Counted from the stretch's first letter, positions 25,481-36,238 are shown. The stretch: DNA of 64,000 bases from Rapana venosa (GCA_028751875.1 CM054141.1:74491646-74555645); one strand, 5' to 3'. The notes: generated from the letters alone by a model not told the origin. Translations and numbers: made by a program.

Positions 25481-26820
25481 ACAGTCACACTTAACCATCA
25501 CACCTACCCACATCTACCACACTAAAACACACTACCTACATCACATCCACTGACATCACACACACTCCACTGACCACAATACATCAACACACATCACTAC
25601 CCAGCTACGCACTTAAACACAACACAATGACATAGCCCACTGTAACTGAACCACATACAGTCACCACTTAACCAACCACATGACTCAGCATCCACAACCA
25701 CCACAGTGACAGTCACACACTGTAACATCAACACCATCACTCACTGCCACTAAACACAACACTACAGTGACGTCAGCGCACTAACAGCAACACTACTGAC
25801 AGTCCACTGAAACACAACACACATGCATCACCACTGTAACCACTACACACTACATCCACACCACTGTAACACACCAACCCTCACCATCCACTGTACACAC
25901 ATACATCACACCCTGACACATCCCCACACTCCACTGACCACATCCACTCCACATCTGACCACACTACCACCTACATCCAACTGACACCCTCCACATCACA
26001 CCTCACTCCACACACACTGACCACATCCACTATCACACTCCACACACTACCATCACTCCACTGCCACATACATCACACCTCACATCCACACTCATGACCA
26101 CATACATCACACCTCCACATCACCACACTCCACTGACCACTCACACACTCCGACACCTACACACACTCACTACCTCATCACATGACCACATACCCACATC
26201 ACATCACCCACCTCACCATACATCACACTCCACACTCCACTGACCACATACCACATCACATCACATCCATCCACATCACCACACTCCACTGACACATACA
26301 TCACACCTCCACTCATCCACACTCCACTGACCAATTCACCTACACTCACACTCATACACACACTCAGACCACTACATCACACTCACACTCCACTGACCAA
26401 TACATCACACTCTCCACATACATCCACACTCCACTGACCACATACTCCACCATACAATCACACACACTCCACTGACACATACCACACTCCACATCACATC
26501 ACCCCTCCACTGACCACATACCACATACATCACACCTCCACATCACACTCCACTGACACATAATCCACATACATCACACCTCACATCACCACACTCCATT
26601 GACCCATATACCACAACCTCACATCACACCACACCACATACATCACACCTCCACTGACTACATATCCACATACATCACACCTCCACATCACCACATCACT
26701 AACAACACACACACATCACCTCCACTACTACACATATCCACATACATCACACCTCCACACCAATCCACAGTACACTAAACCTTACATCTATACACATATC
26801 CACTACATACCTCCACATCA
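25480..26820. repeat. satellite array B, block 2, with B/C transitional units
   Basis: CCACTGACCACATACATCAC-type units as in block 1, more degraded. At about 26,620-26,820 units read CACTGACTACATATCCACAT and then CTAAACCTTACATCTATACA, intermediate towards array C. Confidence 0.85.
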
Positions 26821-27640
26821 CCATCATCATCTTAAACCACACTACACCTCCACAGTACACTGATTACATCTTTAACACAACATCACCTCCACAGTACACT
26901 GATTACATCTTTAACACACACTACACCTCCACAGTACACTGATTACATCTTTAACACACTACACCTCCACATACACTGATTACATCTTTAACACACATAC
27001 ACCTCCACAGTACACTGATTACATCTTTAAAACACTACACCTCCACAGTACACTGATTACATCTTTAACAACACTACCCCACATCACTGATTAATCTAAA
27101 CACTCTCACAGTACACTGATTACATCTTTAACACACATACACCTCCACAGTACACTGATTACATCTTTAACACACACTACACCTCCACAGTACACTGATT
27201 ACATCTTTAACATACACTCACTACACTGATCATCTTACAACATACACCTACACACTGATTACATCTTTAACAACACTACACCTCCACAGTACACTGATTA
27301 CATCTTTAACATACACTACACCTCCACAGTACACTGATTACATCTTTAACATACACTACACCTCCACAGTACACTGATTACATCTTTAACACTACACTAC
27401 ACCTCCACAGTACACTGATTACATCTTTAACATACACTACACCTCCACAGTACACTGATTACATCTTTAACATACACTACACCTCCACAGTACACTGATT
27501 ACATCTTTAACAACACTACACCTCATCGATATTTTAACACATACTCACATATGATTACATCTTTAACATACACTACACCTCCACAGTACACTGATTACAT
27601 CTTTAACATACACTACGCCTCCACATCTTGAAATACACTA
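26820..27640. repeat. 40-bp satellite array C
   Basis: About 18-20 units of 40 bp with CCTCCACAGTACACTGATTA and CATCTTTAACATACACTA. It aligns with array B by CACTGA(C/T)TACAT and CACCTCCACA, so B and C are probably related. Confidence 0.9.
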
Positions 27641-27744
27641 CACCTCTACATCACATAGAGTACATCTAGACATACACAACACCTCCACATCTGGATATAT
27701 ACTACACACATGAATGCACATACTGATAGTGATACAACCGCACA

Positions 27745-27787
27745 TGCACGCACACACACAAACACACGCACGCACGCACGCACGCAG
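27745..27787. repeat. (CA)n/(CGCA)n microsatellite
   Basis: Alternating CA and CGCA repeats between the last array C units and the exon at 27.8 kb. Confidence 0.85.
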
Positions 27788-27816
27788 AAGCAAAGAGTCA
27801 GAAGCGGTGAACTGAC

Positions 27817-27891
27817 CCGTCTGGCCAGGGGAATGTTCAGCTCAGTGCACATGCTGTTCAGGCTTTTCAGGATCTTCTTCTCCCATGCTTG
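27817..27891 (-). CDS. Host gene, candidate exon 5 (coding exon 4)
   Basis: On the minus strand an AG acceptor (ends at 27,892) precedes a 75-nt open segment encoding AWEKKILKSLNSM and ending PLARR, followed by a GTCAGT donor at 27,816. Codon content is protein-like and unlike the repeats around it. The segment starts and ends in phase 0 and follows the phase-0 end of the exon at 29.8 kb. The acceptor has a weak pyrimidine tract with an A run next to it, which lowers confidence. The protein family is not recognised. The following intron would have to cross the whole satellite block unless the gene ends early. Confidence 0.55.
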
Positions 27892-27984
27892 CTGTTTTTT
27901 CACACACAGGAACAGAGAGACCAGTGGATACTTTGAATATTTTAGTTCCATTACACACACTGCATGAAAAAATAAAATTAAAAA

Positions 27985-28320
27985 AAGATAAGTTTCAACA
28001 TGTTATTGGATAATGGAATAGTTGAAGAAGTTGACTCTCATAAAATATCAGGTGTCATCATTGAGAAAAATATGACTTGGACTGATCACATAATGGTACT
28101 AGGAAAACGCCTCACTCATAGGCTACTTCAATTATCCCAAATAAAACACTTTCTAAATAATCATTCTCAAAACTATTTCTTGCAGTCATATTTTACCTAT
28201 CATTGACTATGCGTCAACTATGTGGTATACCTGCAGTGAAATGAACCTGAAATTTGTTCATCATTTATATAAATATAAAAGAGCAGTAAAACTTGTTTTG
28301 TTAAAATCAAGTGCACCCTG
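27985..28320 (+). mobile_element. LINE reverse transcriptase fragment (CR1-group-like)
   Basis: The plus strand reads VDSHKISGVIIEKNMTWTDH and then LLQLSQIKHFLNNHS. After a frame shift it continues to an 'IIDYAS..W' region and a KRAVKLVLLKS-like end. This is the region after the catalytic domain in CR1/Jockey-group LINE ORF2 proteins. It is cut at both ends; a (GT)n tract follows. Confidence 0.7.
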
Positions 28321-28331
28321 ACAATATACCC

Positions 28332-28333
<2 letters not shown>

Positions 28334-28386
<53 letters not shown>
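28334..28386. repeat. (GT)n microsatellite
   Basis: Uninterrupted GT repeat of about 26 units. Confidence 0.95.
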
Positions 28387-28388
<2 letters not shown>

Positions 28389-29687
28389 TGAATTCATTCA
28401 AAGAGTACAATGGTCAAGCTGAATTTAAAAAAAGATGGTACATCATCACTTCTATTTTAATCCGCATAATCTCTATCTCCAACATAATTACTGCTTTTGT
28501 CTTTTGATCTTTGCACAACCAGGTACCTTCATACTTCGGTAACTCCCTACCCTAAATCAGAAATCTTCGCTGGGACACAAATCAAAATGAAAATGATTAA
28601 CCAGTAACATAACAAAGCTAGAGAGCCGTTACATTAGAATCAGCCAGTTTTCCTATGGGGAAGCCAGGGGCCTGCCAGATGAAATAACATCCCCACCTTC
28701 TGCAAATTCTATGCCAGGAAGTCCCTCTTTTCTATCCCTCTCTTTGTTTCTGCCTTCTTCCTTCTCTTCCTGTCACCTCCTCCTTGTCTGTGTTCTGCTT
28801 TCTTGGTCCATTCTCCTCCTGCCTTTTCTCCAGAAAGACTTAAAAGATAACAATTCTCTCCTATGCTGAAGTTAGATGCGCTGGGCCTGACTTGTCAGGT
28901 GCTTAAAGGCGGCTCAATGGATTTTCTTTTATATGAAAGACAACAGTAGTTGCTGAGCATTCAACAAAGAAGAAGACGAAGAAGAATCAGTCTGTGCACA
29001 AAGCAAAGCACTCAGTAATAAGGAGACAAAGACAAAACCTTTTGTAACAACAAATACATTTTAAAAAGAAAAAAAATCTTTTGCAGCTGCAAGAAGTCAA
29101 TTCTGGCCCTCTGAATCTGTCACTTTTTGCTCTCTGTTACTTTTCTTTTTTCCCAATCACATCTCCAGACTGTACAGTGTTTGCCATCATGTTTTCAAAG
29201 TGAAGTACAATGCTGGTAAATGGGAAACAATGGCTGGTCAGAACTGAAGTGCTCAGCTCATGGAAAATATCACAAGAAAATGGCTTTGTTTTATTGTTAA
29301 TCAGGCTATATATACGCCAAGCTATGACAGTGCACCCTTGCTCAGTAATAAGACCTTTGGTTAGATTTTGTGCTAGATGGGGGTGCACAATGGCACCTAG
29401 AATCAACCCTGGTTTAGTTTATCATTAGTTGTTGCAGAGCTTTTATGAAACCTGTCTGGGATTAGCTGAGGGCAGTCCAGAATTCTTTTTCTTTATTTCA
29501 TTTAAAACATTTTCTTTTTTTAAGATCAGAATAGCAAGTAAGCAATATGAAAGTATGATCTGTACTCTCAGTATGATTTAGGGATGCTCAGAAAATGTTT
29601 GGGTTTCGCTTGAAGGAGGTGCTGTGTTTAGGAAAGTTTGGTGCAGTCATCCTTTTGATATTGGATGCTGGGAAATAAATGTAGGAC
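28387..29687. other. intron-like sequence without recognised elements
   Basis: Lies between two candidate host exons. An 89-codon minus-strand frame (29,137-29,406) is open but matches nothing I recognise. No repeat family seen elsewhere in the window occurs here. Confidence 0.4.
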
Positions 29688-29806
29688 CTGAGCTTTTCTG
29701 ATGTAGAGCAGAGGTTCCTTGTTGTGTTCAGGGTCGGGCTGAGGGGGCTGGCGGGGGTGGCTGTTCAAATAATGGTAGATGGCATTGCGCAGCTTCCGGT
29801 CCCAAC
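29688..29806 (-). CDS. Host gene, candidate exon 4 (coding exon 3)
   Basis: On the minus strand a good acceptor (CATTGTGTGTGCAG) precedes 119 nt, followed by a GT donor at 29,686-29,687. The reading frame gives WDRKLRNAIYHYLNSHP, a proline-rich turn with PPQPDPEH, and PLLYIRKAQ. It begins with two bases that complete a codon left by the 39.1-kb exon (G + GT = Gly) and ends in phase 0. It is GC-richer than its flanks, with third-position GC typical of an expressed exon. It is the best supported exon of the set. I do not recognise the protein family. Confidence 0.75.
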
Positions 29807-29864
29807 CTGCACACACAATGACTTCCTGACCACTCGTGATGTAAGTGTGTAATACATCCTCATC

Positions 29865-30830
29865 CTATCTCTTCAGAGCACATCCTCTATCTCTTCAGTG
29901 TACATCCTCCACCACTTCAGTGCACATCCTCCACCTCTTCAGTGCACATCCTCCACCTCTTCAGAGTACATCCTCCACCATCTTCAGTGCACATCCTCTA
30001 TCTCTTCAGTGCACATCCTCTATCTCTTCAGTGTGCATCCTCTATCTCTTCAGTGTGCATCCTCTATCTCTTCAGTGTGCATCCTCTATCTCTTCAGTGT
30101 ACATCCTCTATCTTCAGTGTGCATCCTCTATCTTCAGTGTACATCCTCTATCTCTTCAGTGTGCATCCTCTATCTTCAGTGTGCATCCTCTAAATCTTCA
30201 GTGTGCATCCTCTAAATCTTCAGTGTGCATCCTCTAAATCTTCAGTGTGCATCCTCTATCTCTTCAGTGCGCATCCTCTATCTCTTCAGTGTGCATCCTC
30301 TATCTCATCAGTGTGCATCCTCTATCTTCAGTGTGCATCCTCTATCTTCAATGTGCATCCTCTATCTCATCAGTGTGCATCCTCTATCTCACCAGTGTGC
30401 ATCCTCTATCTCATCAGTGTACATCCTCTATCTCTTCAGTGTGCATCCTCTATCTCTTCAGTGTGCATCCTCTATCTTCAGTGTGCATCCTCTATCTTCA
30501 GTGTGCATCATCTATCTCTTCAGTGTGCATCCTCTATCTCTTCAGTGTACATCCTCTATCTTCAGTGTGCATCCTCTATCTTCAGTGTGCATCCTCTATC
30601 TTCAGTGTGCATCCTCTATCTCTTCAGTGTGCATCCTGTATCTCTTCAGTGTGCATCATCTATCTTCAGTGTGCATCCTCTATCTCTTCAGTGTGCATCA
30701 TCTATCTTCAGTGTGCATCTTTTATCTCTTCAGTGTGCATCCTCTATCTTCAGTGTGCATCCTCTAACTCTTCAGTGTGCATCCTCTATCTCTTCAGTGT
30801 GCATCCTCTATCTTCAGTGTGCAATACATC
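29865..30830. repeat. 20/22-bp tandem repeat array
   Basis: About 45 units of TGTGCATCCTCTATCTTCAG (20 bp) or the 22-bp form with an extra CT (ATCTCTTCAG). Minor variants are GTAC, AAATCT and CTCATCAG. The array ends within about 60 bp of the 29.8-kb exon, on its acceptor side, so it fills the 3' end of that intron. Confidence 0.95.
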
Positions 30831-30861
30831 CTAGATAATATGCCGACTGCTTATGCATACT

Positions 30862-30945
30862 ACTTAAGTATATATGCAGAGGGATCAGTTTTAGAAAATC
30901 ATGAAAACAGGTTCTGCATTTGTCATACCAGCTCTTAAAACATTT
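30862..30945 (+). pseudogene. I-like LINE, RNase H start (left part of a split copy)
   Basis: Frames read IYAEGSVLENHE then, after a shift, GSAFVIPALKT. This aligns with IYTDGSLLNNNEAGAAFVIP of the copy at 48.48-48.55 kb. The continuation is at 35,285, after 4.3 kb of inserted elements. Confidence 0.7.
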
Positions 30946-30992
30946 TGCGCACACGTTAAATCCTGCTCTGCTTTTCGTAAGTATGCCATTGT
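30946..30992 (+). mobile_element. SINE-2 fragment, left of nested LINE
   Basis: The SINE-2 body from GCGCACACGTTAAATCCTG to GTATGCCATTGT. It continues at 34,901 (CCATTGTGTGCCAGTGGGAA). CCATTGT on both sides is the target duplication of the nested LINE. Confidence 0.8.
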
Positions 30993-31059
30993 AATAATAA
31001 TAATATATGGAATTTATGTAGCGCTGATTCTTGTAAAAGAAACAAATCTAAGCGCTTGC

Positions 31060-31640
31060 ACTCAAATCATTTACACGCATGCAACTTTCCTCAAATAACA
31101 TAAGATATTTCAAGTTTATGCACACACACACACACACGCACACACACTTAGGTGGTGATGAAGGAGGTGTAGGAACAGATATGAGGGGAAGTTTCAGGTA
31201 GGAAATAAGTGCATTTTGAGGCTGGATTTGAAGGTATCAAGTGAAGGCTTTTGGGCGAAGTGAAAGAGGAAGTTCATTCCAGGTGGATGGACCAGAAACA
31301 GAGAAAGAGCGATGGCCAACAGTGGTTTGTTTGAATCTGGGTGTTAGAAAGCACAAAGTATCTGCAGCTGAGTGAAGGGAACGGGATGGAGTATACAGGT
31401 GAAGACAGCTACAGAGATAAGAGGGTGCAGATTTGTGAAGACATTTGAAACAGAGGGTATTGGTCTTATACTTCAGTCTCTGTGAGACAGACAGCCAGTG
31501 AAGAGATCGCAGAGAGGAGTGGTGTGTTCAGATTTTTCTTTCTTAGGACCAGTCAAGCTGCAGAGTTTTGTATGCGTTGAGAGTGGATGGATGATGCTGG
31601 TAGGCCAACCAAAAGAGAATTACAATAGTCTAAACATGAA
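31060..31640 (-). pseudogene. L2-like LINE ORF2 C-terminal part
   Basis: Minus-strand frames carry the conserved C-terminal block found in the 40-41-kb and 44.7-46-kb copies ([23 protein letters not shown], a GHRS..VSGPS..WNELP block, and FKSSLK). The function of this block in CR1/L2 LINEs is unknown. It is broken by indels. A short (CA)n lies at about 31,120-31,148. Confidence 0.7.
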
Positions 31641-32884
31641 AGAATGAGAGATGTGACAAGCTTGGAAGTTGCGTCAGTGGACAGATACTTTGTAATTGAT
31701 AGTAGCAAGACTGGCAGGTCTGGGTGATGAATTTTTTCATAGAGAGTGTGTTGTCCAGAACTACACCTAAATATTTCACAGATTTGGCCAAAGGAACTGT
31801 CGTGTTGCCGAATTCTATTGAAGTTGTTGCGATGGAGGAAAGTTTATGTTCGGTCCCCATGAGCATGGCTTCGGTTTTATCAGCATTAAGTTGTAACTTG
31901 TTCTGAGTCATCCAGTTTTGAATGTCTTGAAGGCAGTTGGACATATTTGTCAGGAGGGAAGGCAAGTTTTCAACAGTATCACTGCATTGAAGCTGAGTAT
32001 CATCAGCATAGAAATGATGACCAATATGATGGTGGTTTATTATATGTGAGAGTGGAGCAGTATAGAGATTGAAGAGAACAGGGCCCAGAACTGATCCCTG
32101 TGGGACTCCACATTTCAGTTTGACAGGTTCTGATTGAGTTTTGTTTACGATAACTTTCTGGAATCGGTCTGTGAGGTATGAACTAAACCAGGTGAGGGCT
32201 GTGCCATTAATACCAAACAGTATTTTGGAGGCGAGAAAGAAGAATTGAGTGATCTATAGTGTCGAAGGCTGCAGATAAGTCAAGAAGAGTGAGGAGAGAG
32301 ATTTTTCCTGCGTCATAAGCGAGTAGAAGTGTATCCCAAGTGTGGACTAGGGTGGTTTCAGTACTGTGGTTGGGGCGATAGGCAGATTGAAAAGGGGGAA
32401 GGAGATCATTGGAATGAAGGTGACTGTTGAGCTGTTTGAGAACGACTTTTTCTAGTACTTTAGAGACAAAGGGTAAGTTTGAGACAGATCTATAATTCTT
32501 CAGAATGTTGGGATCAAGGTCGTGCTTTTTCAGTAGAGGTGTGACTATTGCGATTTTAAGAGCTGATGGACAATTTCCTGACAGAAGAGACGAGTTTACT
32601 ATTTTAGTGATAAAAGGTACAAGTTGTGGGAGGCATTGTGAGAAAACAGGAACAGGTATGGGATCAAGGTCGCATGATTTCATAGTCATTTCCTTCAGAA
32701 TTGTTGTGATTTCTTTTCCACTTGTGGGATGGAAGGAGAAGAGAGGAGTGCCAGTAAACTGGGGATCAGGAAGCGTGGGCTGGAAAGGAGTCTGATCCAG
32801 TCTGGAGCAGATGTTGCGGATTTTGTCTGAAAAGAAGGCAGAAAAGATGGATGGAAGTTCAGACAGGCTGTGGATGGTAGGCAA
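31640..32884 (-). pseudogene. L2-like LINE reverse transcriptase domain
   Basis: Minus strand. The 225-codon frame (32,884-32,207) contains a fingers/palm region with LKNYRSVSNLPFVSKVLEKV, AYRPNHSTETTLV and LTLLDLSAAFDTIDH. One extra base at about 32,218 relative to the 44.7-kb copy causes a frame shift after LSRLQNT. The next frame carries GVPQGSVLGP, then the catalytic FYADDTQLQ at about 32,000, and NKLQLNADKTEAMLMG. The catalytic aspartates are present, but the frame shift breaks the protein. Confidence 0.85.
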
Positions 32885-33282
32885 CGGAGTTGTTTTTGCA
32901 GACCCAAGGAGATTTGAGGTGAGGGAAAAAAGATTTTATGGATGTAGCGCAGAGAACTTGGGAAGAGTAGTAGTCTGTCTTTGCTGAATGGATTAAGAGT
33001 TTGACTTTGTTTACTTGTTTTCAGAAAAGCTGTTTGTTGATTTCGGTTTTTGACTTCTGCCACTGCTGTTCTAGTTGCCGGCGTTTGCGCTTCGCTATCA
33101 AGACGTCTTGGGTATACCATGGTGCACAGGGTCTGTCAGGCTGGAGATGGTCAGTAGGAGGTGCATGCTCGTCGAGCAATTGGCAGAGGACAGTGTTATA
33201 GTGTTCAGCAAGGTCAGTGTGGTCAGAGGTTTGTGAAAAGCGTTCGATAGCTTGTGAAGAGAAGGATTCAATGTCTAAGGCC

Positions 33283-33990
33283 TTAAGATTGCGACATGTA
33301 ACATTTCTTCTTTCTGACAGGTTTTGTGATGTTAAGGTGGAAAAGAATGGTGGAATGATCAGAATGCAGTTCGTCGGTGACAGAAACAGATGGGACAAGA
33401 TTAAATGAAGCATTAGTGATCAGCCAGTCTAAAATATGACCAGATCTGTGCGTTGCTTCATTTACCAGTTGGGAGAGAGAATGGTTGGACAGAGAAAGAG
33501 AAAGACGCTTGACATCTGGAGAACATTGATTATCGAAATGAAAGTTGAAGTCACCAAGAATTATTAGTTTACTGGGAGAGAGGCTGTAATGGTTGAGGAG
33601 TGACTGGAATTCTTGATGAAAAAGAGAAGATGTCAAGTTGTTCTTATGGCTAGGTGGTGGATGGTAAAGGCAGCAGAAAGTAATAGAGTGGCCAGGTAGG
33701 TTGAGGTTGATTTCGCAAACTTCAAAAGATTCGTGTGAGAATGGAAGGTTGTGACTGAAAGAAAAAGCTGGTTCCAATATGTCTTTGTAGATGATGGCAA
33801 TCCCACCTCCTCGAGAGAGTTGGAGAAAAATAGTTTTATATCCTGGAGGAGTCAGCTGTTTTAGTTTTGGCTCATGGCCATGTGGTCCAAGTTTCGGTGA
33901 AGAAGGTTAAGTCAATGTTTTTTTCAGAGATAAAATCAGAAATGTAACCGGCTTTTCCATTTGGACAGACAGACTGCACATTGAACAAAC
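33283..33990 (-). pseudogene. L2-like LINE endonuclease domain
   Basis: The minus strand begins with LFNVQSVC...DFISEKNIDLTFFTETW (about 33,990-33,890), then frame-shifted sequence with GGGIAIIYKD-like remains, then a 164-codon frame with LIILGDFNFHFDNQ and a HSDHSTILFHL end. These are motifs of the apurinic-type endonuclease of non-LTR elements (GDFN and SDH). At least one stop lies in the first half. Confidence 0.8.
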
Positions 33991-34023
33991 AAACTTGAAG
34001 GAGATCTGAAGGTGGTGGAGAGG

Positions 34024-34665
34024 TTAAGATGAAAGTGGTGAGTTTGGACAAGAATCAGAGGAAGAGGATGAAGGTGATGGTGGAGATGTGGCTAGCGGAA
34101 GAACAGACAAGAGTTTGGATGGTGAATCAGGAGTAGAAGATGGTGAGAGAACTGTGTTAATCAGGGGATTCAGTGTTTGACACACATCATGATACACATC
34201 ATCATCAGAACAAAAAATATTGTCAGAATCACAAACAACAGAAGAAACGCAAGCTGAAGAAACGGGTGGAGGGCAGCGTGGGGAAGCAGCGTTGTCAGGG
34301 GCAACAGAAGTGACGTCAGAGGTGAGGGGGGAGACACAGGAGAGGGAAGCCTGCCACTGGCGATGACACACATCTGCCTGTGTTCCCCGTCTGATTTTGC
34401 GGCGTTGAATGCCTAAGTTTGGTATATGTTGCATTATCTCTGGAGCAAGTGTGTATTGTTTTTGACAAAACTCAGGTTTTGATGGGTGGAACTCACGTGA
34501 CAGTATTGTTCTTATGTCCGTACCTGTCACAGCCATCTTTGCAAATTGACAAACTCTGGAGGTTGATGGTGGGGCAACGTGAACCACGTGCAAAACTTCA
34601 CCGGGCAGCAGGGTCAAAGTTAAGTGGGTCACAGAGACCAGCACATAAAGATAACTACAACTCAT
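34024..34665 (-). CDS. L2-like LINE first ORF (N-terminal protein)
   Basis: A 213-codon open frame upstream of the endonuclease on the same strand. The middle is basic (HIPNLGIQRRKIRRGTQADV) and the C-terminal half is rich in Ser, Pro and Asp (LSPSSTPDSPSKLLSV). It ends with a stop just before the endonuclease starts. I see no zinc knuckle or esterase motif. Position suggests LINE ORF1; RNA binding by the basic patch would be inference. The true start is uncertain. Confidence 0.6.
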   Translation of the reverse strand: MSCSYLYVLVSVTHLTLTLLPGEVLHVVHVAPPSTSRVCQFAKMAVTGTDIRTILSREFHPSKPEFCQKQYTLAPEIMQHIPNLGIQRRKIRRGTQADVCHRQWQASLSCVSPLTSDVTSVAPDNAASPRCPPPVSSACVSSVVCDSDNIFCSDDDVYHDVCQTLNPLINTVLSPSSTPDSPSKLLSVLPLATSPPSPSSSSSDSCPNSPLSS

Positions 34666-34900
34666 GAAGACAAATGAAATTTTTGAAAAATCAACTTCAA
34701 GATGAAAATTTTAAATTGAAATATTGCGAAATGTTACAATATCAAGCAAAAATGTTCTGACCATAAAATTCAGGGAGAAAACACAAACATGAAGATATAA
34801 AAATTTCTCAAGGGGACCAGGTAGAAACACACCACAAGCACCCCAACACAAGAGATACATGCTATGCTGCCGCCAGGCGCAAAGGTGAACAGAAAAAAAT

Positions 34901-35284
34901 CCATTGTGTGCCAGTGGGAACAGATGACAAAATTTACAAAACTGCAAACACACAGGGACTGGATGTAAAAAACCACATAAGTGCTTCGGATGAGACTATA
35001 AACTGAGGCCCTGTGTGCGAACGCATGCAGAGCATCTTGCGCACACGTTAAATCCTGTTCCGCTGTTTGAAAGAGTAGGCCATTGTGTGCCGGTGGGAAC
35101 AGATGACAAAATTTTTTTAATCGCATACACCCCCCCCCCCCCCCCCCCCCCAAAAAAAAATCAACTGAGCACTTTGATTTGTTGCTTTATAAGATTCAGC
35201 ACTGTATAAATTCCATACATTATTATTATTATTATTATTATTCCATTATCCTCGATATAAAAGAATAAAAAAATAAAATAAAAA
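34901..35284 (+). mobile_element. SINE-2 dimer with embedded LINE tail
   Basis: The SINE body continues from 34,901 to CATAAGTGCTT (34,985) and then restarts at CGGATGAGACTATAAACTGA, giving a second body joined head to tail. After a C run (35,131-35,150) comes an L2-like tail (GCACTTTGATTTGTTGCTTT ... ATTATT), then the SINE end CCATTATCCTCGATATAAAA. So at least two events are layered. Confidence 0.75.
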
Positions 35285-36238
35285 CAGGAATCGTACTATC
35301 TCAGTAAACATCATTCCATATTTACAGCTGAACTTAATACAATTCTTATGGCTCTTAACTATTCTTGATTTTCAATTTCCCATCATTCCTACCTTACTTT
35401 TTGTAGATTCTAAGTTGGTACTGTATGCTATAAAATCCCCAAATTCCAAGAAAGTATCCAGAATTATTTTTGAAATTAAGTATGTCATACATCTTTTAAG
35501 TTTAAGAGGTCTTCCTATTTCTTTTTGTTGGGTACCTTCACAAGTTAGATTTCTTTTCAAACGAGTGGGCTGACAGAACTGCAAAAAAGGGTGAAAGACG
35601 TAATTTGGAATCAAAAGAACTGCATGTTCCCTTATCTCTACAGGAGGGATACTGTTTATCAGAACAAACATTGTAGGGGAAGTTGAAAGAATCTGATCAA
35701 TTCAAGGAATGATATGAGATGTCTGAAAATGCCCATAATTATTTAATGTCACATAACTCCTTCTCAAACACTTTTAACTGTTGTGACTACAAGAAGAGTT
35801 AAGACACTTTATTTTAGAACAAAATCAAGTTTATTCACTACAAAATTTTGTAAAAATGTCAGGTGCCTATGTGGGAAACACATTTCCAATACTCACATCA
35901 TATTTGGATGCTTGATTGTAAAACATTTATATCCTACATTTTCTTACCAGTCTCTAGAAAATGTATTTTGAAATTCAAACTTAGCCTTTGCCACTGTTAA
36001 ATGTTACTGCACAGTCCACTAGAATATTTGTTATAGTTACTTTATTAATGTTTCATGTTAACACTTTGATGAATTTAAATTTCTCATGTGTAAGGGTTTT
36101 TTTGGGCATGAAAATACCAATGCACTTGCTACCTTTCTCAGTCTTTTCTATGTCCATTCCCCTCCCTACTTTCACTTCATTTTTTACATCCCTTGTCTAA
36201 TATCACAGAGTGAACAGACAAACTGAAGACAACAACAA
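35285..36238 (+). pseudogene. I-like LINE, RNase H to 3' end (right part of split copy)
   Basis: Broken frames read SIFTAELNTILMALNY, VDSKLVLYAIKSPNSKK, ISFCWVPSQ, then CLCGKHISNTHIIFGC. This aligns with the RNase H domain and terminal C-x-C-G...H...C motif of the copy at 48.5-49.3 kb. The 3' end (CTAATATCACAGAGTGAACA ... AAACTGAAGACAACAAC) also resembles the end of that copy at about 49,570-49,615. Many stops; an old copy. Confidence 0.75.

Larger units (their letters stand above)
30993..34900 (-). mobile_element. Near full-length CR1/L2-like LINE, minus strand
   Basis: About 3.9 kb, flanked by a 7-bp repeat CCATTGT (30,986-30,992 and 34,901-34,907). On the minus strand it has, in order: an N-terminal ORF (34,665-34,024), an endonuclease region (about 33,990-33,290), a reverse transcriptase region (about 32,884-31,640), a C-terminal domain, and a 3' tail with AGCGCTACATAAATTCCATA and ATT repeats at 30,993. 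Frame shifts and stops interrupt the second ORF, so this copy is probably inactive, but it is the longest member of its family here. There is no RNase H domain, in keeping with CR1/L2 groups. Confidence 0.85.

Noticed and set aside
29137..29406. 89-codon minus-strand ORF near the host exons
   Set aside because: No good splice sites and no recognised motif. Intronic chance frame is more likely.
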